Below are positions 1-6,278 of a stretch of DNA of 12,655 nucleotides, piece after piece (positions within the stretch are counted from its first letter, which is position 1; every line of letters begins with the position of its first letter). The position numbers and the translations under genes are program-made. Below the pieces are notes generated by a model. It saw nothing but the letters and a program-made list of their open reading frames with translations. It was not told the DNA's origin and ran no database searches. The DNA is from Kiloniellales bacterium (lineage in GTDB: Bacteria > Pseudomonadota > Alphaproteobacteria > Kiloniellales > JAKSBE01): the NCBI GenBank assembly GCA_030067055.1, contig JASJAL010000226.1:1-12655 (forward strand). The letters run 5' to 3'.

Positions 1-2364
1 GTTCACCATGCCATGTTCCGCCCGGCTCTTGCGGCTCCAGATGAAGATCGAAGTCATCACCGGCTTGCTGACCCCAAGCGCCCGGCAGGCGATCGCGAGG
101 TTCTCGCCGTCGGCGCCGAAGATCACCTGTTGCAGGCGCGGCGGCCGCAGGCCCGTCAGCTTGCCGAACAGGGCTTCGAAGAGCTCTAACTTGCCCTGGC
201 GTAGCGCCTCGATCAGGGCGTGGGGCGAGACTTCGCCGGTGGCCGGCGTCGCGCTTTCCGGGACCGGCGGCGGGGCTTCGCTGTGGGTAGTCTCGGTCGG
301 ATCACCGGCTGGCTGTGCTTCCTTCGCAGCGGCAGACTTTTGGTTTCGCGCCGCCGCCTGTTCGGCAGCGGCGGCATCGAGCTCGGCCGCGGCGGCCTGA
401 AGCTTGGCTGCCAGGTTCCGACGAGGCGCTGTCGCCTCTTCGGTCGCAGTGATGCGCTCGCGAAGCGTTGCTGGGAGTCCGGGCCGCCCGAGAAGCGCGG
501 CCTTCAAGTCCGGCCTGCCTTCCGCTTGCTTGGCCAGCTGGTCCAACGTCTCCGTGGTGATTTCGCAAGCGGTGTTCTGCAGCACCGCGGTGAGGACCTT
601 GGCTTCGCCAGTAGCGACCAGGGCGTCGACAACCAGACTTCCGAGTGCCCGGCGTGTCGCGATCGCCATGCGATGCTGCATCGTCGTATCGCGGCTGATC
701 TCGATGAGATCCGCATCGGTCAAGGCTTCGCTGTGGACCAGGATGGGGAGCGCGATTTCGATCCGGTCACCCGCCAGGGCGAGAAGGCGGTCGCGCGGCG
801 GATCCTTGAGCGCGGCGAGGGTTTCGCTTTCGGTGCGGTCTGGCGTCGCCTTCCCGCCAGGTGCCTGGGCACTGCTTGCAATCCCATCGCTTGGCGCCGC
901 GACCTGACCGTTGCCGCCGGGCAACGCACCATTGGGGGCCTGGGTCAGCGGTTTCCCATCGGCCGCAGCGGCGGCGGTGGACCGGCGCAGCAGGACGGCG
1001 ATGGTCATCATCGAGAGCAACAGTAGAACGATCGCCAGGCCGATCAGCGCGGTCTGGCCGCTGCTGAAGGACTGGATCAGCGCCGTGGTCGATTGCGACT
1101 GCCGGTCCTGGGCGGCGTCCAAGGTCTCGCGATAGCGTGACAGCACTTCGCCGGTGGCTTGCATCTCGGCCCGGTAGCGGGTCAGCTCTTCCTGGTTTTC
1201 CTGGATCTGGGTCTGATAGCGGTCGATCTCGCTACGGCTGCCGTCGAGCTCCGCGACCATGGTCGAGAGACGCTGCTCCAGTTCGGCCACCCGAGCAAGG
1301 TCCGCCGCCCGGGCCGCTTCCAGCTCCGCGAGCCGTCGCTGGTCGGCTTGCTGTGCCGCCTCCAGCTGGGCGTAGGCGCGGGCCAGCTGGTCGTCCGGGG
1401 GCGCCGCCGTCTTTGCGGACGGCTCCGGAAAAATGCCGGCCATGGCGTCGACATCAAGAGGAATTGCGGCGATCACCTTGGCCTCGGCGGCTTGCTGCTG
1501 CCAGTTCGCGGACAGAGCGGTGTGCCAGGCCTCGCCGAGGAGGTCTCGCGTCGCCTCAACGGCCGCGGCAGCCTGCGCCGCGAGCCTGGTGCGGCGTGCC
1601 GCCCAGAGCTCGCGGACCTTCCGCTCCCCGGCCGCCTGTTCCGCGACCGAGGCCCAAAGGTACCAATCCTTCGCGAACCAGTAGGCGGTCAGGAGGGGTC
1701 CGGCGACCGACTCGCTGCCCGGTTCCATCACGCCGGCGGTCGGGGAGCGCTTGAGATGGGCGTCGAACCAGCTCCAGCGGTCATAACCTTCCAAATCGGC
1801 CAGGCGTTGGAAGACCGCAGTGGTCAGCCGATGGCTGTGACTCCAGTCGTCTTGACCGCTCGCGCGGGCGCGGCGTACCTCGTCGAAGCGCCAGGCTCCG
1901 TCCAGGCTGGAGTCGATCGAGATTCCGGCCTCGCTCGACGCGGCACTCTGGCCGGCCGGCAGATCGACAACGGTCAATTTGCCGCTGTCGAGCAACTCTC
2001 CGAGGCGGTCGGCGGCTGCTGCGTAGCCGAGGCGCAAGTCCTCCCAGTAGCTGGACCTATCTGCGGGGGACTCTCGGGATGCCAGATGTCCGAAGAAGGT
2101 GCCAAGGTGACCGATAGCGCGGATCGAGCGGCGCAGCTCTGCCTCGTTCAGGCTCCCGTCGGCCTTGGCGAGTTGATTGCCGACGGCCGGCCGCGCATCG
2201 ACGACCTCGACCCGCTGCGACCGGGCGAAGGGGCGGGCTGCCTCATCGGCAAGAAGCACCTCGGATCTCAGATTCGGGCCGAACGGCGCTGAAAGGCCAA
2301 CAGCGACACCCAGACACACAAGGGCGAATCGGAGACTCGAGGGCCCGAACCCAAGGCGGGACAT
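1..2364 (-). CDS. Membrane-anchored DUF2336 protein with periplasmic coiled coil (3' end outside window)
   Basis: The minus strand is open from the ATG at 2364 to the window edge: 788 codons without a stop, so the C-terminus is missing. Seen in the translation: a hydrophobic N-terminal segment (about residues 10-27; signal peptide or first membrane helix), a region of unknown type rich in Trp and Tyr (about 70-310), a long heptad-like coiled coil rich in Ala, Glu, Gln and Arg (about 322-420), one clear membrane helix (about 439-460), a Gly/Pro/Ala linker, then a DUF2336-like region (about 515-785) split by an Ala/Glu/Pro-rich insert (650-712). The C-terminal part carries the family pattern LFEALFGKLTGL followed by LAIACRALGVSK. 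DUF2336 is common in alphaproteobacteria, probably alpha-helical and HEAT-like, and of unknown function. Inferred topology: middle region periplasmic, DUF2336 cytoplasmic. GGGGAG at 2371-2376 lies 6 bases before the ATG. The next gene upstream encodes a HAMP-PAS-receiver protein, suggesting a shared signalling role. Confidence 0.85.
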   Translation of the reverse strand, partial: MSRLGFGPSSLRFALVCLGVAVGLSAPFGPNLRSEVLLADEAARPFARSQRVEVVDARPAVGNQLAKADGSLNEAELRRSIRAIGHLGTFFGHLASRESPADRSSYWEDLRLGYAAAADRLGELLDSGKLTVVDLPAGQSAASSEAGISIDSSLDGAWRFDEVRRARASGQDDWSHSHRLTTAVFQRLADLEGYDRWSWFDAHLKRSPTAGVMEPGSESVAGPLLTAYWFAKDWYLWASVAEQAAGERKVRELWAARRTRLAAQAAAAVEATRDLLGEAWHTALSANWQQQAAEAKVIAAIPLDVDAMAGIFPEPSAKTAAPPDDQLARAYAQLEAAQQADQRRLAELEAARAADLARVAELEQRLSTMVAELDGSRSEIDRYQTQIQENQEELTRYRAEMQATGEVLSRYRETLDAAQDRQSQSTTALIQSFSSGQTALIGLAIVLLLLSMMTIAVLLRRSTAAAAADGKPLTQAPNGALPGGNGQVAAPSDGIASSAQAPGGKATPDRTESETLAALKDPPRDRLLALAGDRIEIALPILVHSEALTDADLIEISRDTTMQHRMAIATRRALGSLVVDALVATGEAKVLTAVLQNTACEITTETLDQLAKQAEGRPDLKAALLGRPGLPATLRERITATEEATAPRRNLAAKLQAAAAELDAAAAEQAAARNQKSAAAKEAQPAGDPTETTHSEAPPPVPESATPATGEVSPHALIEALRQGKLELFEALFGKLTGLRPPRLQQVIFGADGENLAIACRALGVSKPVMTSIFIWSRKSRAEHGMVN

Positions 2365-2409
2365 CTGGCACTCCCCATCCCAGCACTGGATTAGGCCAAA
2401 TTCACGGGG

Positions 2410-2425
2410 AGTATAGACTCGATTC
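2410..2425 (-). promoter_or_regulatory. Putative GcrA/CcrM-type promoter of the DUF2336 gene: -10 TATACT with two abutting GANTC sites
   Basis: Read on the minus strand, GAATC and GAGTC (2425-2416) are immediately followed by TATACT (2415-2410), which matches the -10 consensus at five of six positions. The implied transcription start is near 2403, about 39 bases before the ATG at 2364. No good -35 is seen at the usual spacing. GANTC is the CcrM methylation site, and in Caulobacter GcrA acts at promoters with methylated GANTC near the -10. GcrA control here is inference from that arrangement. Confidence 0.45.
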
Positions 2426-2450
2426 GCCCGGGGAAAAGTGGCCCCGGGCG
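2425..2450. repeat. Perfect 9-bp inverted repeat in the gap between the two signalling genes
   Basis: CGCCCGGGG (2425-2433) and CCCCGGGCG (2442-2450) pair perfectly around an 8-base loop. On the minus strand it lies 47 bases after the stop of the HAMP-PAS-receiver gene, so it could end that transcript, but no T-run follows. It also covers the place where the -35 of the DUF2336 promoter would fall, so an operator is an alternative. Confidence 0.45.
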
Positions 2451-2496
2451 GTTATCGACGTATTCCTCTCGATGTATTCGGGTTGGCTGCCGACGA

Positions 2497-4089
2497 TCAA
2501 CCGCCGCCGCTGGCGCTCCGCAGAGTCCCTGGCCCCGACTGCTCCGTCATCGCGAGTCCGAGGGCACCGTCCCGCCGGCTGCAATCCGGTGCCGCGGCAG
2601 CGGCCGGAGAGCCGGAGACCTGTGGCTCGCCGGATATCGAGGCGCCGAGCTTCCCGCCCTCGGACTTCGGACCGATGCAACTCTGCAGCTTGCGCGCCAC
2701 GTCATCACCCCTGAGCGGCTTCAGCAGGATGTCGTCCATACCGGCGTCGAGGCACTCGGCAAAGCGCATCCGGTCCTCGACCATGGCAATGATCGGCACC
2801 TGCGCAGAGGGGCCGTTGAGCCGCCGCGCGAGGCGGGCGACATCGAAGCCCGAGATGTCGGCCAGTTCGAGGTCGATCAGCACGGCGTCGTAGCTGCGCC
2901 TGGCGATCGCTTTCACGGCTTCCTGGCCGCTGGTGGTCAGGTCGACCCAATGGCCGGCTTTGTCCAGGATGGTGATCGCCTGGAGTTGCGCCGACTTGTC
3001 GCCTTCGACCAAGAGCACCCGAAAGGCGCGCCGCGCCGCCGGATGCGCCGCGGTGGTCGACAGGGAGGTGGGCGGCGGCGGAAGCTGAGACGTCTCGGGC
3101 GTCGGTGTCGCGCTGGTCGTATCCGTGGGACTATCGACAGCGGCGTGCGGTGCGCCCTCGTCTATTTTGCTATCGGAGACGCTTTCGACCGGTGCCGAGG
3201 TCGCCGAGGCAGCTGCCGCATCTCCGGATTCGGCCTTGGAGGTCGACGGGGCCACCTTGGCCGCGGCCTGGGCGGCCGGCAGGGTGGCGCTCGCAGCGGG
3301 CAGGGCGGCCTTGGCCGCCGGGGCGCGGTAGAGCAGCACCAGGCTGATCTTCGGGCTCGGCTTCAGGCGCAGTTCCAGGCGCGTGCCGTCGGCGCAGGTC
3401 AAGACGCTGTGGCCCGGCTCGGTCTGACGGGCCAGGGCGGCCCAGCGGGCCATCTGCTTGTCGACTTCCGTGGCCGGAATCAGGCCGCGGGCCGAGGCGT
3501 GCAGCAGCAAGCTCTCCAGTCGTGCCTGGCCGGCCGCGAAGCTGTTCGGCAGCTCGAGCCGCTCCAGGAAGCGCCGGTTGCAGAAGGTGACCCTGAGGTC
3601 GAGGTCAATCACGGCCAGGGCCTGGTCGCTCTGGTCCAGCGCAGCCTCCAGCCGGCCGAGACGGGCGCCCAGGGTGTCCGCGCGGTCGCGGTCCTGCTTG
3701 CTGCGGCTGCGCCATTCCTCGGCGTGGGCGCGGATCAGGGCTATGGCGCGGGCGGCGACGCCAAGGTTGTCGCTGCGCTCGCAGGCCGGGATCTCGATCG
3801 AGAAGTCGCCGTTGGCCAGGGCTTCGCTGGCCTGGGCCAGACGTGCCAGGGCGCGGTTGCGGCGTGCCAGGAGGATGAAGGCGCAAAGGCAGGCGAGGCT
3901 GGCGGCGAGTGCAGCGGCCGTCGCGGCGCTGAACGACGGCCAGGTCTGGAACCACGACGCCCCGGCTGAGTCGCCGCCGATCGGCATCATGATGTTGGCC
4001 AAGATCACTGCGATCAGTATCGCGGTCAGGACGACGACGGCGATGCGTCCGAAGGCTTGGAGGCGTTGCGGTGAAAGCTCGATGCGCAT
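2497..4089 (-). CDS. Membrane HAMP-PAS-receiver protein lacking a kinase domain
   Basis: 530 residues. Seen: membrane helices at about 15-36 and 55-75 separated by a very short outer loop; a HAMP-like segment (about 75-125); a PAS-like domain (about 145-255, with AVIDLDLRVTFCNRRFLERL); a low-complexity linker rich in Ala, Ser, Thr and Pro (256-352); and a response-regulator receiver domain (about 356-472), then an Ala/Ser/Gly-rich tail. The receiver keeps the acidic pair (Glu362, Asp364), the phospho-acceptor Asp406 and Lys457, but the conserved Thr/Ser of the fourth strand is Val437. No His-box or ATPase domain lies between PAS and receiver, so the protein cannot phosphorylate itself like a hybrid kinase and must depend on a partner, or work without phosphate. 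AAGGAG at 4102-4107 precedes the ATG by 12 bases. It is followed 132 bases later by the DUF2336 gene in the same direction. The domain calls are firm; the role is unknown. Confidence 0.85.
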   Translation of the reverse strand: MRIELSPQRLQAFGRIAVVVLTAILIAVILANIMMPIGGDSAGASWFQTWPSFSAATAAALAASLACLCAFILLARRNRALARLAQASEALANGDFSIEIPACERSDNLGVAARAIALIRAHAEEWRSRSKQDRDRADTLGARLGRLEAALDQSDQALAVIDLDLRVTFCNRRFLERLELPNSFAAGQARLESLLLHASARGLIPATEVDKQMARWAALARQTEPGHSVLTCADGTRLELRLKPSPKISLVLLYRAPAAKAALPAASATLPAAQAAAKVAPSTSKAESGDAAAASATSAPVESVSDSKIDEGAPHAAVDSPTDTTSATPTPETSQLPPPPTSLSTTAAHPAARRAFRVLLVEGDKSAQLQAITILDKAGHWVDLTTSGQEAVKAIARRSYDAVLIDLELADISGFDVARLARRLNGPSAQVPIIAMVEDRMRFAECLDAGMDDILLKPLRGDDVARKLQSCIGPKSEGGKLGASISGEPQVSGSPAAAAAPDCSRRDGALGLAMTEQSGPGTLRSASGGG

Positions 4090-4167
4090 GGGCCTGGCAG
4101 GCTCCTTTGCGATGGGGTTAGCCGACCAATCGCCCCATAGTATTTTGTTAGGGTTAATCAGGGATGA

Positions 4168-4202
4168 ACGGCCGCTCCTTCGCGTGGGCTCTAAGCGGCC
4201 GT
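4168..4202. repeat. Perfect 9-bp inverted repeat between the transporter and HAMP-PAS-receiver genes
   Basis: ACGGCCGCT (4168-4176) and AGCGGCCGT (4194-4202) are exact inverse complements around a 17-base loop. It begins 26 bases past the transporter stop on the minus strand, a fitting place for a terminator, but no T-run follows, so factor-independent termination is doubtful. The rest of the gap (4090-4228) holds an AT-richer stretch around 4138-4160 that probably contains the promoter of the HAMP-PAS-receiver gene. I could not fix its -10 and -35. Confidence 0.4.
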
Positions 4203-4228
4203 CAGCGCTGTAAATCCCGCTCCGGGGA

Positions 4229-4795
4229 TCAGGAAGGCTTGGCCGCCGTCGGCTCGGTCGCCGACATCAGGGCCCGGAAGGGCAGCAGGAGGCCCAGCGC
4301 CATCGCCAGCTTCACGCCATAGTCGCCCAGGGCCAGGGTCAGCCACGGGACGGGCGTGAAGGCGAAGGCCAGGCCGAAGAACAAGAGAGTGTCGACGAAG
4401 GAGGCCAGGGAGGAGGAGATGAAGGGCGCCTTCCACCAGGTCGCCCGGCGCAGCCGGTCGAAGATCAGGATGTCCAGCAGCTGGGCGATCAGGAAGGCGG
4501 CGCCGGAAGCCAGGGCGATGCGCACCGTGGACAGCCCCAGGAGGCCGGCGACGATGGAGCAGGCCACGCCGACCGCGAAGCCGGCGTAGACCACGCGCCG
4601 GGCGGGCTCGGCGCCCAGCGCACGGTTGGTCAGGTCGGTCACCAGGAAGGCAAGCGGATAGGTGAAGGCGCCCCAGGTCAGCCAGTCGTTGATCTGGAAG
4701 TTGACCGCCACGTTGGACAGCGTGATGACCCCGGCCATGGCGCCGATCGGCAGCCACAAACGTTGCATGGCCGGCAATGGCCTTGCGTCCGCCAT
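4229..4795 (-). CDS. yhhQ: Queuosine precursor transporter, YhhQ/VUT (DUF165) family
   Basis: 188 residues, mostly hydrophobic, with about six membrane helices; E. coli YhhQ is slightly longer. The family signature is visible around residues 45-70: YPLAFLVTDLTNRALG followed by ARRVVYAGF. A second conserved stretch, AQLLDILIFDRLRR, begins near residue 104. YhhQ proteins bring queuosine precursors (preQ0/preQ1) across the inner membrane for modification of tRNA wobble position 34. That substrate is known for E. coli and inferred here. The ATG directly follows the TGA of the SAM hydrolase gene with no spacer, and its ribosome site GAGGA (4801-4805) lies inside that gene, so the two are almost certainly co-transcribed and translationally coupled. 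An internal Met at residue 10 is a possible alternative start. The C-terminal tail (ATEPTAAKPS) is short and polar. Confidence 0.88.
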   Translation of the reverse strand: MADARPLPAMQRLWLPIGAMAGVITLSNVAVNFQINDWLTWGAFTYPLAFLVTDLTNRALGAEPARRVVYAGFAVGVACSIVAGLLGLSTVRIALASGAAFLIAQLLDILIFDRLRRATWWKAPFISSSLASFVDTLLFFGLAFAFTPVPWLTLALGDYGVKLAMALGLLLPFRALMSATEPTAAKPS

Positions 4796-5542
4796 TCAAT
4801 CCTCGCTGTTAGATCCGATACCGAACCGGACCGGGGTGCCGACGCTCAGCCCTAGAACCCGGTCGGCGCGCCCCTGGTTGACGGCGATTTCCGCCAAGCC
4901 GTTGGCGTTCTCATACCAGAAGGCCGCGCCAACCGGCACCTGAAAAAAGCTGTCGGCGCGCGCCAGCGTCCGGCCGTCGACTTCGAACGTCTCGGAAGCC
5001 TCCAGCGCCGCGGCGCGAAGGCCGGTCATGGCGTTGCCGAAACGGTCGATATAGACGATCCGGTCGAGATCCTCCGGCCAGTCCGCCCCGACCATCGAGT
5101 CCAGGGGCACCTCGCGGCCGGGTGGCGCGTCGCCCCCGGCCAAGCGCGCCGCCAGCGGGGCGAAGACGTCGCGGCCGTGGAAGGACGCGGAAACGCCCCG
5201 ATCGGGCCAGTCGACCTGCCAGACCCGGGTGCCGCCGGCGCGCCGGGCGGCGACGGCCAGCAGGCCATTGTCAGGTCCCAGGAGCCAGCGCCCGCCGGCC
5301 TCGACCGCAAGCGCGCGCCGTGGTCCGCCGACACCGGGATCGACCACGCCCAGGATCAGACTGCCGCGCGGCATAGCCTCGGCATAAGCGGCCAGCAGGT
5401 AGGCCCCCGACAGGGGATCGAAAGGCGGCGCGTCCGAGAGCAGGTCGACTACCGGTCGGTCCGGCGCCGCCTGCCACAGGGCGGCCTTCACCTGCCCGAT
5501 GTAGGGCCCTTCCAGCCCGAAATCGGTGAACAGCACGAACAT
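4796..5542 (-). CDS. S-adenosyl-L-methionine hydrolase (adenosine-forming), DUF62/SAM hydroxide adenosyltransferase
   Basis: 248 residues, a normal length for the family. These enzymes add hydroxide to SAM, releasing adenosine and methionine, and are related to fluorinase and chlorinase. Seen in order: FTDFGLEGPYIGQVKA at the N-terminus, VVDPGVGGPRR (66-76), GPDNGLL (89-95), FHGRDVFAPLAARLAG (121-136) and YIDRFGNAMTGL (164-175). The family triad Asp-Arg-His corresponds to Asp68, Arg75 and His122, with spacing like that of the archaeal enzyme PH0463. The halogenase-type active-site insertion is not apparent, so hydrolysis rather than halogenation is expected. The Asn usually found after FGNxxT is Gly174, a small departure. 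The start is set by the N-terminal family motif; the ribosome site before it is weak. The stop abuts the start of the queuosine-precursor transporter. The physiological purpose of SAM hydrolysis in free-living bacteria is poorly understood. Confidence 0.9.
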   Translation of the reverse strand: MFVLFTDFGLEGPYIGQVKAALWQAAPDRPVVDLLSDAPPFDPLSGAYLLAAYAEAMPRGSLILGVVDPGVGGPRRALAVEAGGRWLLGPDNGLLAVAARRAGGTRVWQVDWPDRGVSASFHGRDVFAPLAARLAGGDAPPGREVPLDSMVGADWPEDLDRIVYIDRFGNAMTGLRAAALEASETFEVDGRTLARADSFFQVPVGAAFWYENANGLAEIAVNQGRADRVLGLSVGTPVRFGIGSNSED

Positions 5543-5763
5543 GGTCAGAGGATCCGCTCAAAAGCCTGCAAAGCCAAGCCTTTAGACAGTCCGCTCCAGT
5601 CACCGCGTCCTCGGTCTTGGAGGCGCCTGCCTGTGGGCAAACTGCTCCACTCCCGGGTGGACAGGGAGAAACCTACCGTATATCGTGGCTGGATATTAGC
5701 GATCCGCAACATCTAGCGGTTTACGCAATATATGGTATTTTAACGGGAGAGGCTTGGAAAATC
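5543..5763. promoter_or_regulatory. Divergent intergenic region between the SAM hydrolase gene and gcrA
   Basis: These 221 bases separate the start of the minus-strand SAM hydrolase gene from the gcrA start. The part from about 5675 to 5742 is clearly richer in A and T than its surroundings and very likely holds the promoter of one or both genes, but I could not assign a convincing -35/-10 pair. GGGAGAGG (5745-5752) is the likely gcrA ribosome site. No GANTC site and no TTAA-N7-TTAA CtrA box are present. Confidence 0.5.
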
Positions 5764-6180
5764 ATGACTTGGACAGAGGAACGCGTTGCAGAGCTCATCC
5801 GCCTCTGGCAGGCGGGCCACAGCGCTTCGGCCATCGGCAAGATGCTGGGGGTATCGAAGAACGCGGTGGTGGGCAAGGCTCACCGCATGCAGCTGCCGTC
5901 GCGTCCGTCGCCGATCAAGCAGAGCACCATGCCGCGGCGCATTTCCAAGCCGGCACAGCCGGTGACCAAGACAGTTATCACCCGCCCTGCCGCTCCGCCG
6001 CCGCGGCGTATCGTCCGCCACGCCAAGGGCCGCAGCTGCATGTGGCCGATTGGCGACCCTGGAGAGCCGGATTTCCATTTCTGCGGTGGGCCGGCTCTGG
6101 AGAGCAAGCCCTACTGTGAAGAGCACTGCGCGCGCGCCTACATCACACGCAGCCGCAGCAGCGGCGACGAAGCCGCCTGA
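5764..6180 (+). CDS. gcrA: Cell-cycle transcriptional regulator GcrA
   Basis: 138 residues. The N-terminus (MTWTEERVAELIRLWQAGHS onward, helix-turn-helix to about residue 42, ending SKNAVVGKAHRM) matches the GcrA DNA-binding domain. The C-terminal domain (about 90-126: CMWPIGDP, DFHFCG, YCEEHCARAY) matches the segment that contacts the housekeeping sigma factor. In Caulobacter GcrA works with sigma-70 at promoters carrying CcrM-methylated GANTC sites and drives S-phase genes. The linker between the domains is short, making the protein smaller than Caulobacter GcrA (about 173 residues). The reading frame is open further upstream, but family homology starts at this ATG, with GGGAGAGG (5745-5752) before it. 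It is a single-gene unit, divergent from the SAM hydrolase gene and closed by a strong terminator. ccrM is not in the window. Confidence 0.95.
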   Translation: MTWTEERVAELIRLWQAGHSASAIGKMLGVSKNAVVGKAHRMQLPSRPSPIKQSTMPRRISKPAQPVTKTVITRPAAPPPRRIVRHAKGRSCMWPIGDPGEPDFHFCGGPALESKPYCEEHCARAYITRSRSSGDEAA

Positions 6181-6214
6181 GTTCCCGCGCCACTCAAGTC
6201 GGGTTGCTTGAGAT

Positions 6215-6244
6215 GGGGCCGGCTGACAAAGCCGGCCCCTTTTT
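6215..6244 (+). terminator. Intrinsic terminator of gcrA
   Basis: GGGGCCGGC (6215-6223) pairs perfectly with GCCGGCCCC (6231-6239) around a 7-base loop, followed at once by TTTTT (6240-6244). It lies 34 bases after the gcrA stop. The opposite strand has no T-run after the stem, so it should act on the plus strand only. A small 6-bp hairpin, CTCAAG/CTTGAG (6193-6212), sits just before it. Confidence 0.93.
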
Positions 6245-6278
6245 CGTCCTGGAGCCCGCCGTGACCCGAGCCCAGCGA

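Noticed and set aside
1159..2292. 377-codon open frame on the plus strand
   Set aside because: It lies opposite the continuous 788-codon minus-strand DUF2336 gene. Its translation has no recognisable motif, while the minus strand gives a membrane helix, coiled coil and family pattern.
4143..4162. TTAACCCTAAC as a CtrA box
   Set aside because: The second TTAA half at seven-base spacing is missing; one half-site is too weak to call.
4191..4799. 202-codon minus-strand frame overlapping the transporter
   Set aside because: It is Arg/Gly/Pro-rich and out of frame with the transporter, whose translation shows clear membrane helices and family motifs.
5675..5736. Imperfect inverted repeat ACCGTATAT / ATATATGGT upstream of gcrA
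   Set aside because: One mismatch, about 44 bases between the arms and an AT-rich setting make chance likely.
5617..5763. Extension of the gcrA frame upstream
   Set aside because: GcrA homology begins exactly at the Met at 5764, and the upstream part covers the AT-rich promoter region.
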